DNA from: JACQZO01 sp964512325 | Lineage (GTDB): Bacteria > Patescibacteriota > Gracilibacteria > RBG-16-42-10 | DNA: 64,000 nt | Direction of reading: 5' to 3' | NCBI GenBank assembly: GCA_964512325.1 | Contig: CAZEGN010000001.1 | Coordinates: 124,001 to 188,000 of the forward strand | Shown: piece after piece, positions 53,383 to 62,258 of the stretch | Layout of the letters: every line of letters begins with the position of its first letter | Position numbering within the stretch: the stretch's first letter is position 1 | The notes under the pieces: generated by a model | Database searches by the model: none | Told to the model about the DNA's origin: nothing | Seen by the model: the letters and a program-made list of their open reading frames with translations, nothing else | Translations under genes and position numbers: made by a program

Positions 53383-54254
53383 TGTCACTTATCCAACCTT
53401 CCAGCCTAGAAGCGTTTTTAACTGCAATCGCCTCTTTTCGCGCGGTTAATGGATCATATGACTTACAAGACTTACGCGATTTATCATTCAAAAAAGCATT
53501 GCATGATGAAGAATGGCAAAGATGCCTAGCAATATACGAGACTTACTTCCAGGCTGAGTTTAAACGTAACCAAGCTCAAAAAGAACAACACAATGAGATT
53601 AGGCAACGTTTTCAAAAGCAATTAACAGAGCTCAAAAAGCTAATCCCTCAAATTCCTGAAATTCTTGATGTCTGGATTGTTAATTCATATACACTCGGCG
53701 CATTAAAACCAACCAGTGACATTGACCTGTTGGTAATCACTCATCCAGAGGCAATATGGTTAGCCCGAGTCAAACTGACCATTGCCCTTGAGAAGCTCGG
53801 GCTTCGCCGGAAACCTGGGCATGTTGAAGAACAGTTTTGTCTCAGCTTTTTCATTACAAGCGACCATTTAAACCTAGCACCGATTGCTAGAGAAAATGAT
53901 ATCCACTTTATGTACTGGGCGGTAAAAGCAGAACCATTATTCCCTGAAAGGCACATGCCCCTTTTAGAGCAAAACCAATGGTTAAGAGAAGCTTTTCCCA
54001 GCAAATACGCATCAATCAATTTTGCTTCACCGCCCGCACCGCCAGCTCTTCCACCCCTAAGCAAAATACTTAACCAGGCACTTAAATTGCCACTACAATT
54101 GAAACACAAGCTAAATAACAAACACTTGGGTCCAGAAAGTTCGATTGTCATTAATGATCACATGCTAAAGTTTCACAACATTGATCGTCGTAAGCTTTAT
54201 AAAGAAAAAATACTAGCTGAGGTTGACCTGCTTAAATCTTTGATTAGCAATTAA
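53382..54254 (+). CDS. Nucleotidyltransferase-fold protein
   Basis: 290 residues. A helical N-terminus (~1-90) precedes a pol-beta-like NTase core: NSYTLGALKPTSDIDLLV with D113 and D115, the two metal-binding aspartates, in place of the usual GSxxxG. A later strand (EEQFCLSFFIT) may carry the third acidic residue. A Pro/Ala-rich loop (~215-225) leads to a basic C-terminus. The substrate is unknown; family members modify RNA, small molecules or proteins. Tight coupling to the HIT gene suggests both handle nucleotides in one step. Confidence 0.7.
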   Translation: MSLIQPSSLEAFLTAIASFRAVNGSYDLQDLRDLSFKKALHDEEWQRCLAIYETYFQAEFKRNQAQKEQHNEIRQRFQKQLTELKKLIPQIPEILDVWIVNSYTLGALKPTSDIDLLVITHPEAIWLARVKLTIALEKLGLRRKPGHVEEQFCLSFFITSDHLNLAPIARENDIHFMYWAVKAEPLFPERHMPLLEQNQWLREAFPSKYASINFASPPAPPALPPLSKILNQALKLPLQLKHKLNNKHLGPESSIVINDHMLKFHNIDRRKLYKEKILAEVDLLKSLISN

Positions 54255-54305
54255 GTTTTTATTTCATATTTCCTTCGCTATAGTGCAAATGCTTGAACAA
54301 TATTT

Positions 54306-55295
54306 ATGCAAGTTTTATTAATGGCAGGTGGAGGAGGCACTCGCTTATGGCCACTGAGCACAGACAAAAAACCAAAGCAGTTTCTAGCACTGCTAGATAA
54401 TCGCTCTTTATTGCGCACCACGTATGCGCGTGTTTTACCCTTAGTTAGTCCAGACAACATCTGGCTTAGTGGAAACAAACAACATGCTGAATTATTAAAG
54501 GCTGAATTACCAGAACTGAAAATCAACCACCTTATCTTGGAACCAGCTAAAAAAGATAATGCGCCCGCGATTTGTTTGAATCAGCTCCTGATGCAAAAAG
54601 CAGGCGTTCCTGGGGACGAAGTGATTGTCATGCTTCCTTGTGACCACAAAATAGGCAATGAAGATGAATTTAGAAAATTACTCATCTGTGGTGAAAAGTT
54701 CTTAAAAGCCCACCCTGACAATCTACTGACCATTGGCATAAAACCAACATATCCGGAAACTGGGTATGGCTACATAGAATATTCGGAACAAGAGCTAGAC
54801 CAAAGCATTTTCTTAGTAAATAAGTTCGTGGAAAAACCAAATTATGAAGTAGCCATGACTTACATTGCTCAAGGCAATTTCCTCTGGAATAGTGGTATTT
54901 ATATGTGGACACTGAAATCTATGCTGCAATGGTTCGAACAATTTTTGTCAGATATCTTCAGTTCGCTTTCAGAAAACCTGGATAACTGGGAAAATGTTTA
55001 TCTAAATTTACAGGGGACATCGCTCGATTATGGCATCTCTGAAAAACTGCAGCGAAAAATCGTCACAATCCCCGCTCAAAATTTGGACTGGAGCGATATT
55101 GGTGACTTTCGTGCTTTAGGAAATTATCAAAGTGCCAACACCGCTACGCTTGATGTAAGCAACAGCTATATTCGCAATGAGACGCAGGTTCCATTGCGAG
55201 TAATAGGCTTAAAAAACATTGTAGTCGTGAGTACAGCTGAAGGAATCTTGGTGTGTGACAAAGACCGAGTCCAGGATATTAAGAAATTAAACTAA
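54306..55295 (+). CDS. manC: Mannose-1-phosphate guanylyltransferase
   Basis: 329 residues. The nucleotide-binding opening MAGGGGTRLWPLSTDKKPKQF, read in two parts (GGGGTRLWP, KKPKQF), is diagnostic; FVEKP and FLWNSGIYMW follow. It makes GDP-mannose from GTP and mannose-1-phosphate for glycans. It is the short, single-domain form without the isomerase part of bifunctional ManC. 51 nt after the NTase gene. GDP-mannose could feed the O-antigen-type surface polymer implied by the ligase at 58 kb. Confidence 0.93.
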   Translation: MQVLLMAGGGGTRLWPLSTDKKPKQFLALLDNRSLLRTTYARVLPLVSPDNIWLSGNKQHAELLKAELPELKINHLILEPAKKDNAPAICLNQLLMQKAGVPGDEVIVMLPCDHKIGNEDEFRKLLICGEKFLKAHPDNLLTIGIKPTYPETGYGYIEYSEQELDQSIFLVNKFVEKPNYEVAMTYIAQGNFLWNSGIYMWTLKSMLQWFEQFLSDIFSSLSENLDNWENVYLNLQGTSLDYGISEKLQRKIVTIPAQNLDWSDIGDFRALGNYQSANTATLDVSNSYIRNETQVPLRVIGLKNIVVVSTAEGILVCDKDRVQDIKKLN

Positions 55296-55311
55296 TCATT
55301 CACACTCACCA

Positions 55312-55340
55312 TTGACGGTGAACTTAAGTTCACCTAGGCT
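55312..55340 (+). promoter_or_regulatory. Promoter of recA
   Basis: TTGACG (55312-55317), an exact 17-nt spacer and TAGGCT (55335-55340), 31 nt before the ATG. The -10 is weak (three of six), but the spacer is entirely filled by the LexA-like palindrome. Confidence 0.5.
55317..55334. promoter_or_regulatory. LexA-box-like palindrome (SOS box) before recA
   Basis: GGTGAACTTAAGTTCACC is a perfect 18-bp palindrome that contains GAAC-TTAA-GTTC (55320-55331), the GAACN4GTTC form of LexA site known from Gram-positive and related bacteria. It lies between the -35 and -10 boxes, 37 nt before the ATG, an ideal place to repress. The lexA gene is not in the window. Confidence 0.75.
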
Positions 55341-55371
55341 GAGTCTGTTTTATTAACTCATACATATTTAT

Positions 55372-56496
55372 ATGTCTGCTACACAGTCTCAACAAATGAA
55401 TAAAGATAAGAAACGTGCGATAGAGTTAGCGATGAGTCAGATCGAAAAGCAGTTTGGTAAAGGGGCAATCATGACAATGGCAGAGGGCAATAAAGTAGCA
55501 GTGGAAATGGTGCCAACTGGTTGTATCTCACTCGATGTAGCACTAGGTGGAGGTATGCCAAAAGGTCGCATTATTGAAATTTTTGGACCAGAATCTTCTG
55601 GCAAAACAACCCTCAGTTTACATGTGGTTGCTGAGTGCCAAAAAAAAGGTGGCTTAGCAGCTTTTATAGATGCTGAACATGCATTTGATCCTGAATATGC
55701 CAAGAAAATCGGTGTTGACACTGAAAACCTACTAATTTCACAGCCTGATAACGGTGAACAAGCCCTAGATATTACCGAGACATTAGTGCGATCGGGTGCA
55801 GTGGATATTATTGTAATTGACTCGGTTGCAGCTTTAGTCCCCAGATCTGAAATCGAGGGCGAAATGGGTGATCAACATATGGGCTTACAAGCACGTTTAA
55901 TGAGCCAAGCATTAAGAAAACTTACCGGCATCGTCAATAAAGCAGGCACTACCGTCATTTTTATTAATCAATTACGTCAAAAAATTGGTGTAATGTTTGG
56001 CAATCCTGAGACAACCACTGGTGGTAACGCTCTTAAGTTCTATGCATCAGTACGTATTGATGTCAGAAAAGGTGATAAGATTGAAATTGGCACAGGTGAT
56101 CAAAGAGAAATTATCGGTAACCATACAAAAATTAAAATTGTAAAAAACAAAGTAGCCGCGCCTTTTCGTACTGCCGAATTTGATATTCTCTATAATGAAG
56201 GCATTTCAAAGGCTGGTGATGTCCTGGAAATGGGAACTAAATACAATCTTATTGAAAAGTCAGGCAATTTTTACAATTATGGTGAGCTAAAAATTGGACA
56301 AGGAAAGGAAAATGCTCGACTTTTCTTAAAACAAAATCCACAGCTTTTAGATGAAATTGCAGCAAAAATACAGATAGCAGCAAAGGCTAGTGAGCACAAA
56401 GCTGATCATCTGACAAACGTCACTAAAGAGACTGAGAACAATGAAAGTATTCTTGCATCAGCCAGCAATACTAAGGTAAAAAGCAGTAAACAATAG
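55372..56496 (+). CDS. recA: Recombinase RecA
   Basis: 374 residues. Walker A GPESSGKT (72-79), Walker B VDIIVIDSVAAL, the L1 and L2 loops (EIEGEMGDQHMG; FGNPETTTGGNALKFYAS) and a variable Ser/Asn/Lys tail. It forms filaments on single-stranded DNA, pairs homologues and stimulates LexA cleavage. The start MSATQSQQ agrees with family length. The upstream palindrome predicts SOS control. trpS follows after 6 nt. Confidence 0.98.
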   Translation: MSATQSQQMNKDKKRAIELAMSQIEKQFGKGAIMTMAEGNKVAVEMVPTGCISLDVALGGGMPKGRIIEIFGPESSGKTTLSLHVVAECQKKGGLAAFIDAEHAFDPEYAKKIGVDTENLLISQPDNGEQALDITETLVRSGAVDIIVIDSVAALVPRSEIEGEMGDQHMGLQARLMSQALRKLTGIVNKAGTTVIFINQLRQKIGVMFGNPETTTGGNALKFYASVRIDVRKGDKIEIGTGDQREIIGNHTKIKIVKNKVAAPFRTAEFDILYNEGISKAGDVLEMGTKYNLIEKSGNFYNYGELKIGQGKENARLFLKQNPQLLDEIAAKIQIAAKASEHKADHLTNVTKETENNESILASASNTKVKSSKQ

Positions 56497-56502
56497 TTTT
56501 GT

Positions 56503-57471
56503 ATGCAAACAATTCTCTCAGGAGTAAAACCAACCGGCGATCATACACATTTGGGCAACTATTTTGGTGCAATTAAGCAATTTGTTGAGTTGCAAGGAAA
56601 GCCCAACCAACAAAACATATACTTTATAGCTAACTACCACGCATTAACCACCGAGCGTGACGGCAGTCGCTTAGCAGCAAATAGCTATAATGTCCTGAGA
56701 GAATATCTTGCCTATGGTCTCGATCCAAAACAATCGCTTATTTTTATGCAGTCAGACGTACCAGCACTCACTGAATTAACCTGGATATTCAATTGCTTAG
56801 CTCCCATGGGACTTTTAGAACGCGCTCATGCCTATAAAGACGCCATTGCTAAAGGTAAAGAAGCCAATCTTGGCTTATTCGATTATCCTGTATTAATGGC
56901 TGCAGACATTTTGTTATATAACAGCACCCATGTCCCCGTAGGCAAAGATCAAAAACAGCATGTTGAAATTGCACGTGATATCGCAGAGAAGTTTAATCAT
57001 TATTATGGTGAGACATTTACGCTTCCCGAAGCTCTAATTTTAGAAAGCACAGCAACAGTATTAGGCACGGATGGTGAAAAAATGAGTAAATCATACAACA
57101 ACACCATCAGTCCATTTGAAGATGAAAAAACAATTATAAAAAAAATCATGGCACTGAAAACGGACTCGCGCGGAGTAGAAGAACCCAAAGAAACTGATAA
57201 CAGTATTATTCTCAATTACTTACAACTGGTAGCAGAAAACAGCATTTTTGAACAAGTAAAAGAAAAGTTTGCTCACGGCGGCATGGGTTATGGTGAAGCA
57301 AAGAAAATTCTTGCTCACAGTTTTATGGCATATTTCAAAGAGATGCGCGAACGTTACGAACAAATAACAGAGGAGGAATTGAAGCTCATTTTGCAAGATG
57401 GCGCTCAAAAAGTTAAGAAATTAGTTTCTCCCCTGATGGCTCAAATACGAAGTAAAGTCGGCCTGGTATGA
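56503..57471 (+). CDS. trpS: Tryptophanyl-tRNA synthetase
   Basis: 322 residues, class I. HIGH-type motif GDHTHLGNY (~12-20) and KMSKS loop GEKMSKSYNN (~195) are intact; VPVGKDQKQHVEIARDIA is typical. It charges tRNA-Trp. It sits 6 nt after recA, so SOS induction could raise it too. Its stop overlaps the next start by 4 nt. Confidence 0.96.
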   Translation: MQTILSGVKPTGDHTHLGNYFGAIKQFVELQGKPNQQNIYFIANYHALTTERDGSRLAANSYNVLREYLAYGLDPKQSLIFMQSDVPALTELTWIFNCLAPMGLLERAHAYKDAIAKGKEANLGLFDYPVLMAADILLYNSTHVPVGKDQKQHVEIARDIAEKFNHYYGETFTLPEALILESTATVLGTDGEKMSKSYNNTISPFEDEKTIIKKIMALKTDSRGVEEPKETDNSIILNYLQLVAENSIFEQVKEKFAHGGMGYGEAKKILAHSFMAYFKEMRERYEQITEEELKLILQDGAQKVKKLVSPLMAQIRSKVGLV

Positions 57472-57980
57472 AACGTCTTGGTGAAATTATCTTGGTTGAG
57501 GAAGGATGCATGACAATTGAATGTTATGTACCAATTGATATCACACCGGGAACAATTGTGTGTACTGAGAATCAAAGTCACTTTGGTATTCTATCCAGCT
57601 TAACCTCAGTATGTATTGAGCAAGGAAAAGCTAGCCAAGCATTTGGTGATCACAATAGTACTGACAGCTCTACTGCTCAAAACTTTCCTCATCTAAAAAA
57701 CAGTCTTAGAATGCTTGGCAAGGTACTATTTTGGGACAATGAAAATTCTTTACTAAACCTCAACCAAGGGATTTACTTTTGCGAAGACTGCCGTGTTTTA
57801 CTAACACAAAACAAATATTGGAAAGTGCTAGCAAAAATGAGTAATGATAGCCTAGAGAAACATATTCATTGGTTGCAGAAAAGTGATCCATTGTTTAATT
57901 TGGATGAGTACATTCAACAGCTAAGCAAACATTCTCGTCCTTTAGCTTGGAATGCCTACCTTCAGCATATAGAAAACTAA
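57468..57980 (+). CDS. Uncharacterised protein with a CxxC motif
   Basis: 170 residues, no family recognised. The N-terminal ~45 residues are beta-rich (LGEIILVEEGCMTIEC; PGTIVCTEN), loosely like a small barrel. Cys residues are frequent, with C105 and C108 in FCEDCRVLL. The C-terminal part is helical. No signal peptide or membrane helix, so it is cytoplasmic. It is coupled to trpS by a 4-nt ATGA overlap and ends 3 nt before the O-antigen-ligase gene. The coupling makes a real gene likely; the function is open. Confidence 0.6.
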   Translation: MKRLGEIILVEEGCMTIECYVPIDITPGTIVCTENQSHFGILSSLTSVCIEQGKASQAFGDHNSTDSSTAQNFPHLKNSLRMLGKVLFWDNENSLLNLNQGIYFCEDCRVLLTQNKYWKVLAKMSNDSLEKHIHWLQKSDPLFNLDEYIQQLSKHSRPLAWNAYLQHIEN

Positions 57981-57983
57981 ATT

Positions 57984-59318
57984 ATGCTTTTTGATCACAT
58001 TTTAATTTTCTTTATCATCCTAGGTGTCTGTATAGGCCTAGCCGCTTTAATTGTGTTTATTAAGTTCCCCCGTATCGGCTATCTTTGTTTATTTGGCAGC
58101 ATAGCTTTGGGCCAACTGGCTAGATTGTCGCTAGGAACAAATAGTCGTGGCGGCTCAGCAATTATTGCAACTGATTTAATAGTTCTTTTGATTGGATTTT
58201 CATGGATTGTAAAGAAAATAATTTATGAAAGAACTATTGGAAAAACACGTTATGCTCTGCCAATAGTCATTTTTTCTGTGATAGCACTTCTTTCTTTCCT
58301 CATCGGTATCCCTGAAATTCTCCATATACCAAATGTAGATTTACGTTCCTTAATTGTTAGTTTTTCGTATTGGTTCAGATTTGTTGCTTACGCCTTGCTC
58401 TATTTTATTACAGCAGAATTTTTGAACGCTAATCCTAAACACAAAAGTTTCTTGCTCCATTTAATTCTATGGACAAGTATTTTGGTAAGCATAGGTGGTT
58501 TTATCCAACTTCTGATCATGCCTGACTTTACTCTCTATGCAATTAAATATGGTTGGGATCCACATCAGAACCGTCTTTTGGGAACGTTTTTTGACCCTAA
58601 TTTTATTGGGAGTTACTTTGCAATGATTTTGGCACTAGCGTTTAGTCTTTTTCCTAGCAGCAATAAAAAGCTAAAGGCTGTGATTGTCGTGGCTATTATA
58701 TTCTGTAGCATTGCACTCTTGCTCACCTTCTCCAGAACAGGTTATGTGGCATTTCTTTCAGCTTTTCTTATTATAGGAGCTTTAAGATCACCGAAGCTAA
58801 TTATTATTGGCCTGCTTTGTATTACCCTAGGCTTAATGTCATCTCCCCGAGCAGTCAAGCGAATTACGGATGGTTTATCTGTGGACGCCACGGGGCTGAA
58901 ACGAGTGGAATCATGGAATAAAGGAATGCGCATTTTAGCTAACTATCCTTTATTAGGGGTTGGTTATAATAACTTGCCACAAATTCAAGACTTTTACTCT
59001 TTAGTAGATCAATTCGATGTTAATAATCGCAGTGGCCTCGAGAACACATTACTAAGCATATTGGTTACTACTGGCATTACCGGTGCTCTGGCATATATCT
59101 GGCTCTGGTATTTAATCATTAGCGACAACTTCAAAATATGGCTCAACAAAAAACTCTATACCAGTGATAGAAACCTAGCATTGGGCATAGCGACAGGGCT
59201 GATTGCCTTAGTGATGAGCTCAATATTTATGAATAGCTTACTCTATCCATTCCTATTAGTGCATATTTGGATTCTTGCTAGTCTGACACCACACTCAAAT
59301 GGTCAAGCTACTAATTGA
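57984..59318 (+). CDS. O-antigen ligase/polymerase family membrane protein
   Basis: 444 residues with about ten to twelve membrane helices. The Wzy_C-type region (~195-330) has GTFFDPNFIGSYFAM, FSRTGYVAFLSA and the periplasmic loop SWNKGMRILANYPLLGVGYNN. The family joins or polymerises lipid-linked sugars at the outer face of the membrane. In a cell without an obvious outer membrane the acceptor could be a surface glycan or glycoprotein; this is inference. It overlaps lgt by 20 nt. Confidence 0.82.
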   Translation: MLFDHILIFFIILGVCIGLAALIVFIKFPRIGYLCLFGSIALGQLARLSLGTNSRGGSAIIATDLIVLLIGFSWIVKKIIYERTIGKTRYALPIVIFSVIALLSFLIGIPEILHIPNVDLRSLIVSFSYWFRFVAYALLYFITAEFLNANPKHKSFLLHLILWTSILVSIGGFIQLLIMPDFTLYAIKYGWDPHQNRLLGTFFDPNFIGSYFAMILALAFSLFPSSNKKLKAVIVVAIIFCSIALLLTFSRTGYVAFLSAFLIIGALRSPKLIIIGLLCITLGLMSSPRAVKRITDGLSVDATGLKRVESWNKGMRILANYPLLGVGYNNLPQIQDFYSLVDQFDVNNRSGLENTLLSILVTTGITGALAYIWLWYLIISDNFKIWLNKKLYTSDRNLALGIATGLIALVMSSIFMNSLLYPFLLVHIWILASLTPHSNGQATN

Positions 59319-60081
59319 TTTACCCGCAATAAATCCCGTCGCTTTTCAACTTGGTGCCTTAAGTATCCATTGGTATGGGATAATGTACTTAATTGGCTTT
59401 TGTATAGTGTACTGGGCACTTCTAAAATCTCCACTAAAACTAACCAAAGAAACTGCTAGTGACTATATCTTTTGGGCAGCCTTGGGCGTAATTATTGGTG
59501 GTAGATTGGGATATGTAGTTTTTTATAATTTATTCTATTACCTAGAAAATCCACTTCACATTCTTACTGTTTGGGAGGGGGGCATGTCTTTCCATGGAGG
59601 CATACTTGGTGTGATTATAGCAACTAGTTTTTTTTGTTATCTAAAAAGCATAAAGTTTTGGGCCATTACCGATTATATCGTTATTTTTATTCCTTTTACC
59701 CTAGCTTTAGGTCGAATCGGCAACTTTATCAATGGCGAACTTTATGGGCGTATCAGCAACTTACCATGGGCAATGCATTTCCCAACCGCACCAGGATACC
59801 GCCACCCCTCGCAACTCTATGAAAGCATATTACATATTTTGTTTGGACTAATTCTTTTACAAGATAAATCTCTCTATAAATATCGTTCCTTATTGTCAGG
59901 AATATTTCTTCTGGGCTACGCAGTAATACGCATTGTTATAGAATTTTTCCGTGAGCCTGATGTTCAGATTGGCTTTATTGGACAATATTTCACTTTAGGC
60001 CAACTACTCAGCGTCCCTCTTTTTATAGCAGGCCTCTATCTTGCCATACGTGCAGCTCACCAAGTAGACGAAAATCACTAA
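59299..60081 (+). CDS. lgt: Prolipoprotein diacylglyceryl transferase
   Basis: 260 residues, seven predicted membrane helices. Conserved: IHWYGIMYLIGF, MSFHGGILG with the essential His, and GRIGNFINGELYGR with the catalytic Arg. It puts diacylglycerol on the lipobox Cys of exported lipoproteins, including those at 48405 and 60119. The ATG at 59299 gives a 20-nt overlap with the previous gene. The lipoprotein gene follows 37 nt later. Confidence 0.95.
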   Translation: MVKLLIDLPAINPVAFQLGALSIHWYGIMYLIGFCIVYWALLKSPLKLTKETASDYIFWAALGVIIGGRLGYVVFYNLFYYLENPLHILTVWEGGMSFHGGILGVIIATSFFCYLKSIKFWAITDYIVIFIPFTLALGRIGNFINGELYGRISNLPWAMHFPTAPGYRHPSQLYESILHILFGLILLQDKSLYKYRSLLSGIFLLGYAVIRIVIEFFREPDVQIGFIGQYFTLGQLLSVPLFIAGLYLAIRAAHQVDENH

Positions 60082-60118
60082 CTAGATTATTTTAACCTAG
60101 CTGAACTTTATTTTACTT

Positions 60119-61126
60119 ATGACCAAGAAGCTCATTTTTCTTCCCCTGATAGCATTACTTTTAACTGCTTGTGGAGAGCAATATAACTATCAAACCACTT
60201 ATCAACCTATCTTAAATCCAGAGACCGCACATGTTACCCTCAATGATATAAAGCCCTTACTGGAACAACGTTTAAGCAAGGTCGACTTTGAAGCAAGTCG
60301 AGTAAGCATTGAAAACAATAAATTAGTTGTAGATATAAAAGCTGAGGTATTTGACATTGCAAAAGCGGGAGGGCTCGGCGCTCAATATAACCTTACGCTC
60401 GAAGAGCCTAGAACTGCGTTAACTCCTACCGAAATTGAGGCGGTTAACACACATAATCAAAAACAGAGAGATTTAATGCAACAGGCATATACTGCTGCAC
60501 AAACCAGCACCAATATCGATCAGGTGGTACTGGATTATAGTGAGCAAGTAAATCAAATTGCGCGCGGTGTGCGTGGACCCTCGACACAAGCACAGGTGCG
60601 AGAAGAACTATATTGGAAAGAGTTAGTCAAAACTGAGGTAGGACAATTAACTATAATTGTAGAAAAGCCAGACACACTGTGGTTTGCAAAGGTGTTAGAA
60701 AAAAACACAACAGATCCTAACAATCAGAAAATTAAATACCAACAAGTCACTCGAACCTTAGAGCGTCCAGAACCATACTTGGGCTATATGCCAGTCATTA
60801 ACTTAGGTCAATATATAACCAAAGCTGAAGTCATCACAAAGGACCCCTCTATAACTAGCAACAAAAACTATGCAGTGAAAGTTGTTTTAAACGAGGCAGG
60901 CAGATCTGCTCTAGAGGAAACGACCAAAAAACATATCGGCAAGACTCTTCGTTTTTCACTAGATAAATTTCCTTATGCTCCTATCAAAATAACAGCTCCC
61001 ATCACTGATGGAACTCTTATTATCGATGACAGTTATAATCAAGGCGAAAGTACACAAATTGCCAGCAAGCTGAGTACTGGTTACTTACCCGTCAGCTTAA
61101 GCATTGTTTCCTTCGACAAGCGCTAA
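60119..61126 (+). CDS. Lipoprotein resembling the periplasmic P1 domain of SecD
   Basis: 335 residues. Signal peptide with lipobox LTAC (C18). The C-terminal ~110 residues follow the SecD pattern: ITKAEVITKDPSI, then VKVVLNEAGRSALEE, GKTLRFSLD, APITDGTLIID and IASKLSTGYLPVSLSIV, matching the part of SecD just before its second membrane helix. The N-terminus (LEQRLSKVDFEASRVSIENN) also recalls SecD. No further membrane helices exist. The middle (~100-200) is helical and unassigned. A role in late export or lipoprotein release is inferred. Its 3' end overlaps rlmN by 30 nt (convergent). Confidence 0.65.
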   Translation: MTKKLIFLPLIALLLTACGEQYNYQTTYQPILNPETAHVTLNDIKPLLEQRLSKVDFEASRVSIENNKLVVDIKAEVFDIAKAGGLGAQYNLTLEEPRTALTPTEIEAVNTHNQKQRDLMQQAYTAAQTSTNIDQVVLDYSEQVNQIARGVRGPSTQAQVREELYWKELVKTEVGQLTIIVEKPDTLWFAKVLEKNTTDPNNQKIKYQQVTRTLERPEPYLGYMPVINLGQYITKAEVITKDPSITSNKNYAVKVVLNEAGRSALEETTKKHIGKTLRFSLDKFPYAPIKITAPITDGTLIIDDSYNQGESTQIASKLSTGYLPVSLSIVSFDKR

Positions 61127-62149
61127 ATTTGTTTCCGTCTTATTCGCCAGCTGTCCACAGGCAGCGTCTATATCAGCTCCAATTGTAATCCGTATAGTGA
61201 CTGTAACACCATACTCTTCAAGAATTCTTGCGAATTTAAAGATCTGATTTCGTTCGGACGGCTTAAAGGTAGGATGCGTAGTTTGATTCCAAGGGATCAA
61301 ATTAACATGGCAAAGCTGATCTTTAATTCTCTTCCCCAACACATGAGCTAATTCCACGGTGTCATTTAAACCATTGATCAGCAAATATTCATACGTCACT
61401 CGTCGATGTGTTTGTTCTATATACTGATCGATCGCCAAGAAAAGTTCATCAATAGCATATTTTTTTGCTATTGGCATAATTTGTTCACGTAATACCTGTG
61501 TTGGAGCATGCAAGCTGACTGCTAAATTAGCCTGTGGCACATCTTTCGCCATATCTAAAATTCTGGGCACAATTCCTGATGTAGAAATGGTTATATGTCT
61601 CATTCCCAAACCAATCATATCTGGATGATTGATCATCTTTACCGCCTTGACGACTTCATCATAATTGAGAAATGGCTCCCCCATCCCCATAAAAACCAAA
61701 TTAGATAGACGCTTTTCTTGTAGCACCAACTCCCGCTGCAAGTGCCACACCTGCTCAAGTATTTCTAGGCTCGACAAATTTCTTCTAAAACCGAAGTCGC
61801 CAGTTGCACAAAATGCACATTTTAAAGCACATCCTACCTGACTCGAAATACAGGCAGAATAGCGACCATCTTCAAATTCCATTAAAACTGATTCGATCAT
61901 CTGTCCATCAGAACAAGCAAATAACAATTTAGTGCAATTGTCTTCTTTTGATCTCACCACCGCCTTCTTCGTCAAAGTGCCAATGGTAAATTGGTCTGCC
62001 AATGACAACCGAAGAGATTTCGGCAAAGTGAGAATATCAGCAAAAGAATCTTTGCCTTCTTTGAAAACTGCCTGCATTATTTGGCCATATCGATATGCGG
62101 GCTCACCTTTTTCGATTAGCCAACTTTTCAACTCTTCGGAAGTAAACAT
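61097..62149 (-). CDS. rlmN: 23S rRNA/tRNA adenine-C2 methyltransferase RlmN
   Basis: 350 residues from the ATG at 62149; the longer frame to 62179 overlaps the promoter. Radical-SAM cluster C107-xxx-C111-xx-C114 in QVGCALKCAFCATGD, GMGEPFLN, and the methyl-carrying C331 in GADIDAACGQL. It methylates A2503 of 23S rRNA and A37 of some tRNAs. It converges on the SecD-like gene with a 30-nt overlap and is divergent from the PP2C-like gene, with 109 nt between starts. Confidence 0.95.
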   Translation of the reverse strand: MFTSEELKSWLIEKGEPAYRYGQIMQAVFKEGKDSFADILTLPKSLRLSLADQFTIGTLTKKAVVRSKEDNCTKLLFACSDGQMIESVLMEFEDGRYSACISSQVGCALKCAFCATGDFGFRRNLSSLEILEQVWHLQRELVLQEKRLSNLVFMGMGEPFLNYDEVVKAVKMINHPDMIGLGMRHITISTSGIVPRILDMAKDVPQANLAVSLHAPTQVLREQIMPIAKKYAIDELFLAIDQYIEQTHRRVTYEYLLINGLNDTVELAHVLGKRIKDQLCHVNLIPWNQTTHPTFKPSERNQIFKFARILEEYGVTVTIRITIGADIDAACGQLANKTETNLALVEGNNA

Positions 62150-62167
62150 AAAAATAATTACTCTAAT

Positions 62168-62176
62168 GTTATACCA
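62168..62176 (-). promoter_or_regulatory. Extended -10 promoter of rlmN
   Basis: On the minus strand TGG-TATAAC ends 18 nt before the ATG at 62149, predicting a leader of about 12 nt. No clear -35. Confidence 0.4.
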
Positions 62177-62258
62177 CAAATTCGCAACCTTTGTTGAGCT
62201 ATTTCTTTTAACACCAACTAATTTTTGCTACCATCGGGGATGAATTGGCCTTATTTAC

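Noticed and set aside
55317..55334. Palindrome before recA as a terminator of manC
   Set aside because: No U-tract follows and the palindrome has no loop; its place between -35 and -10 boxes fits an operator.
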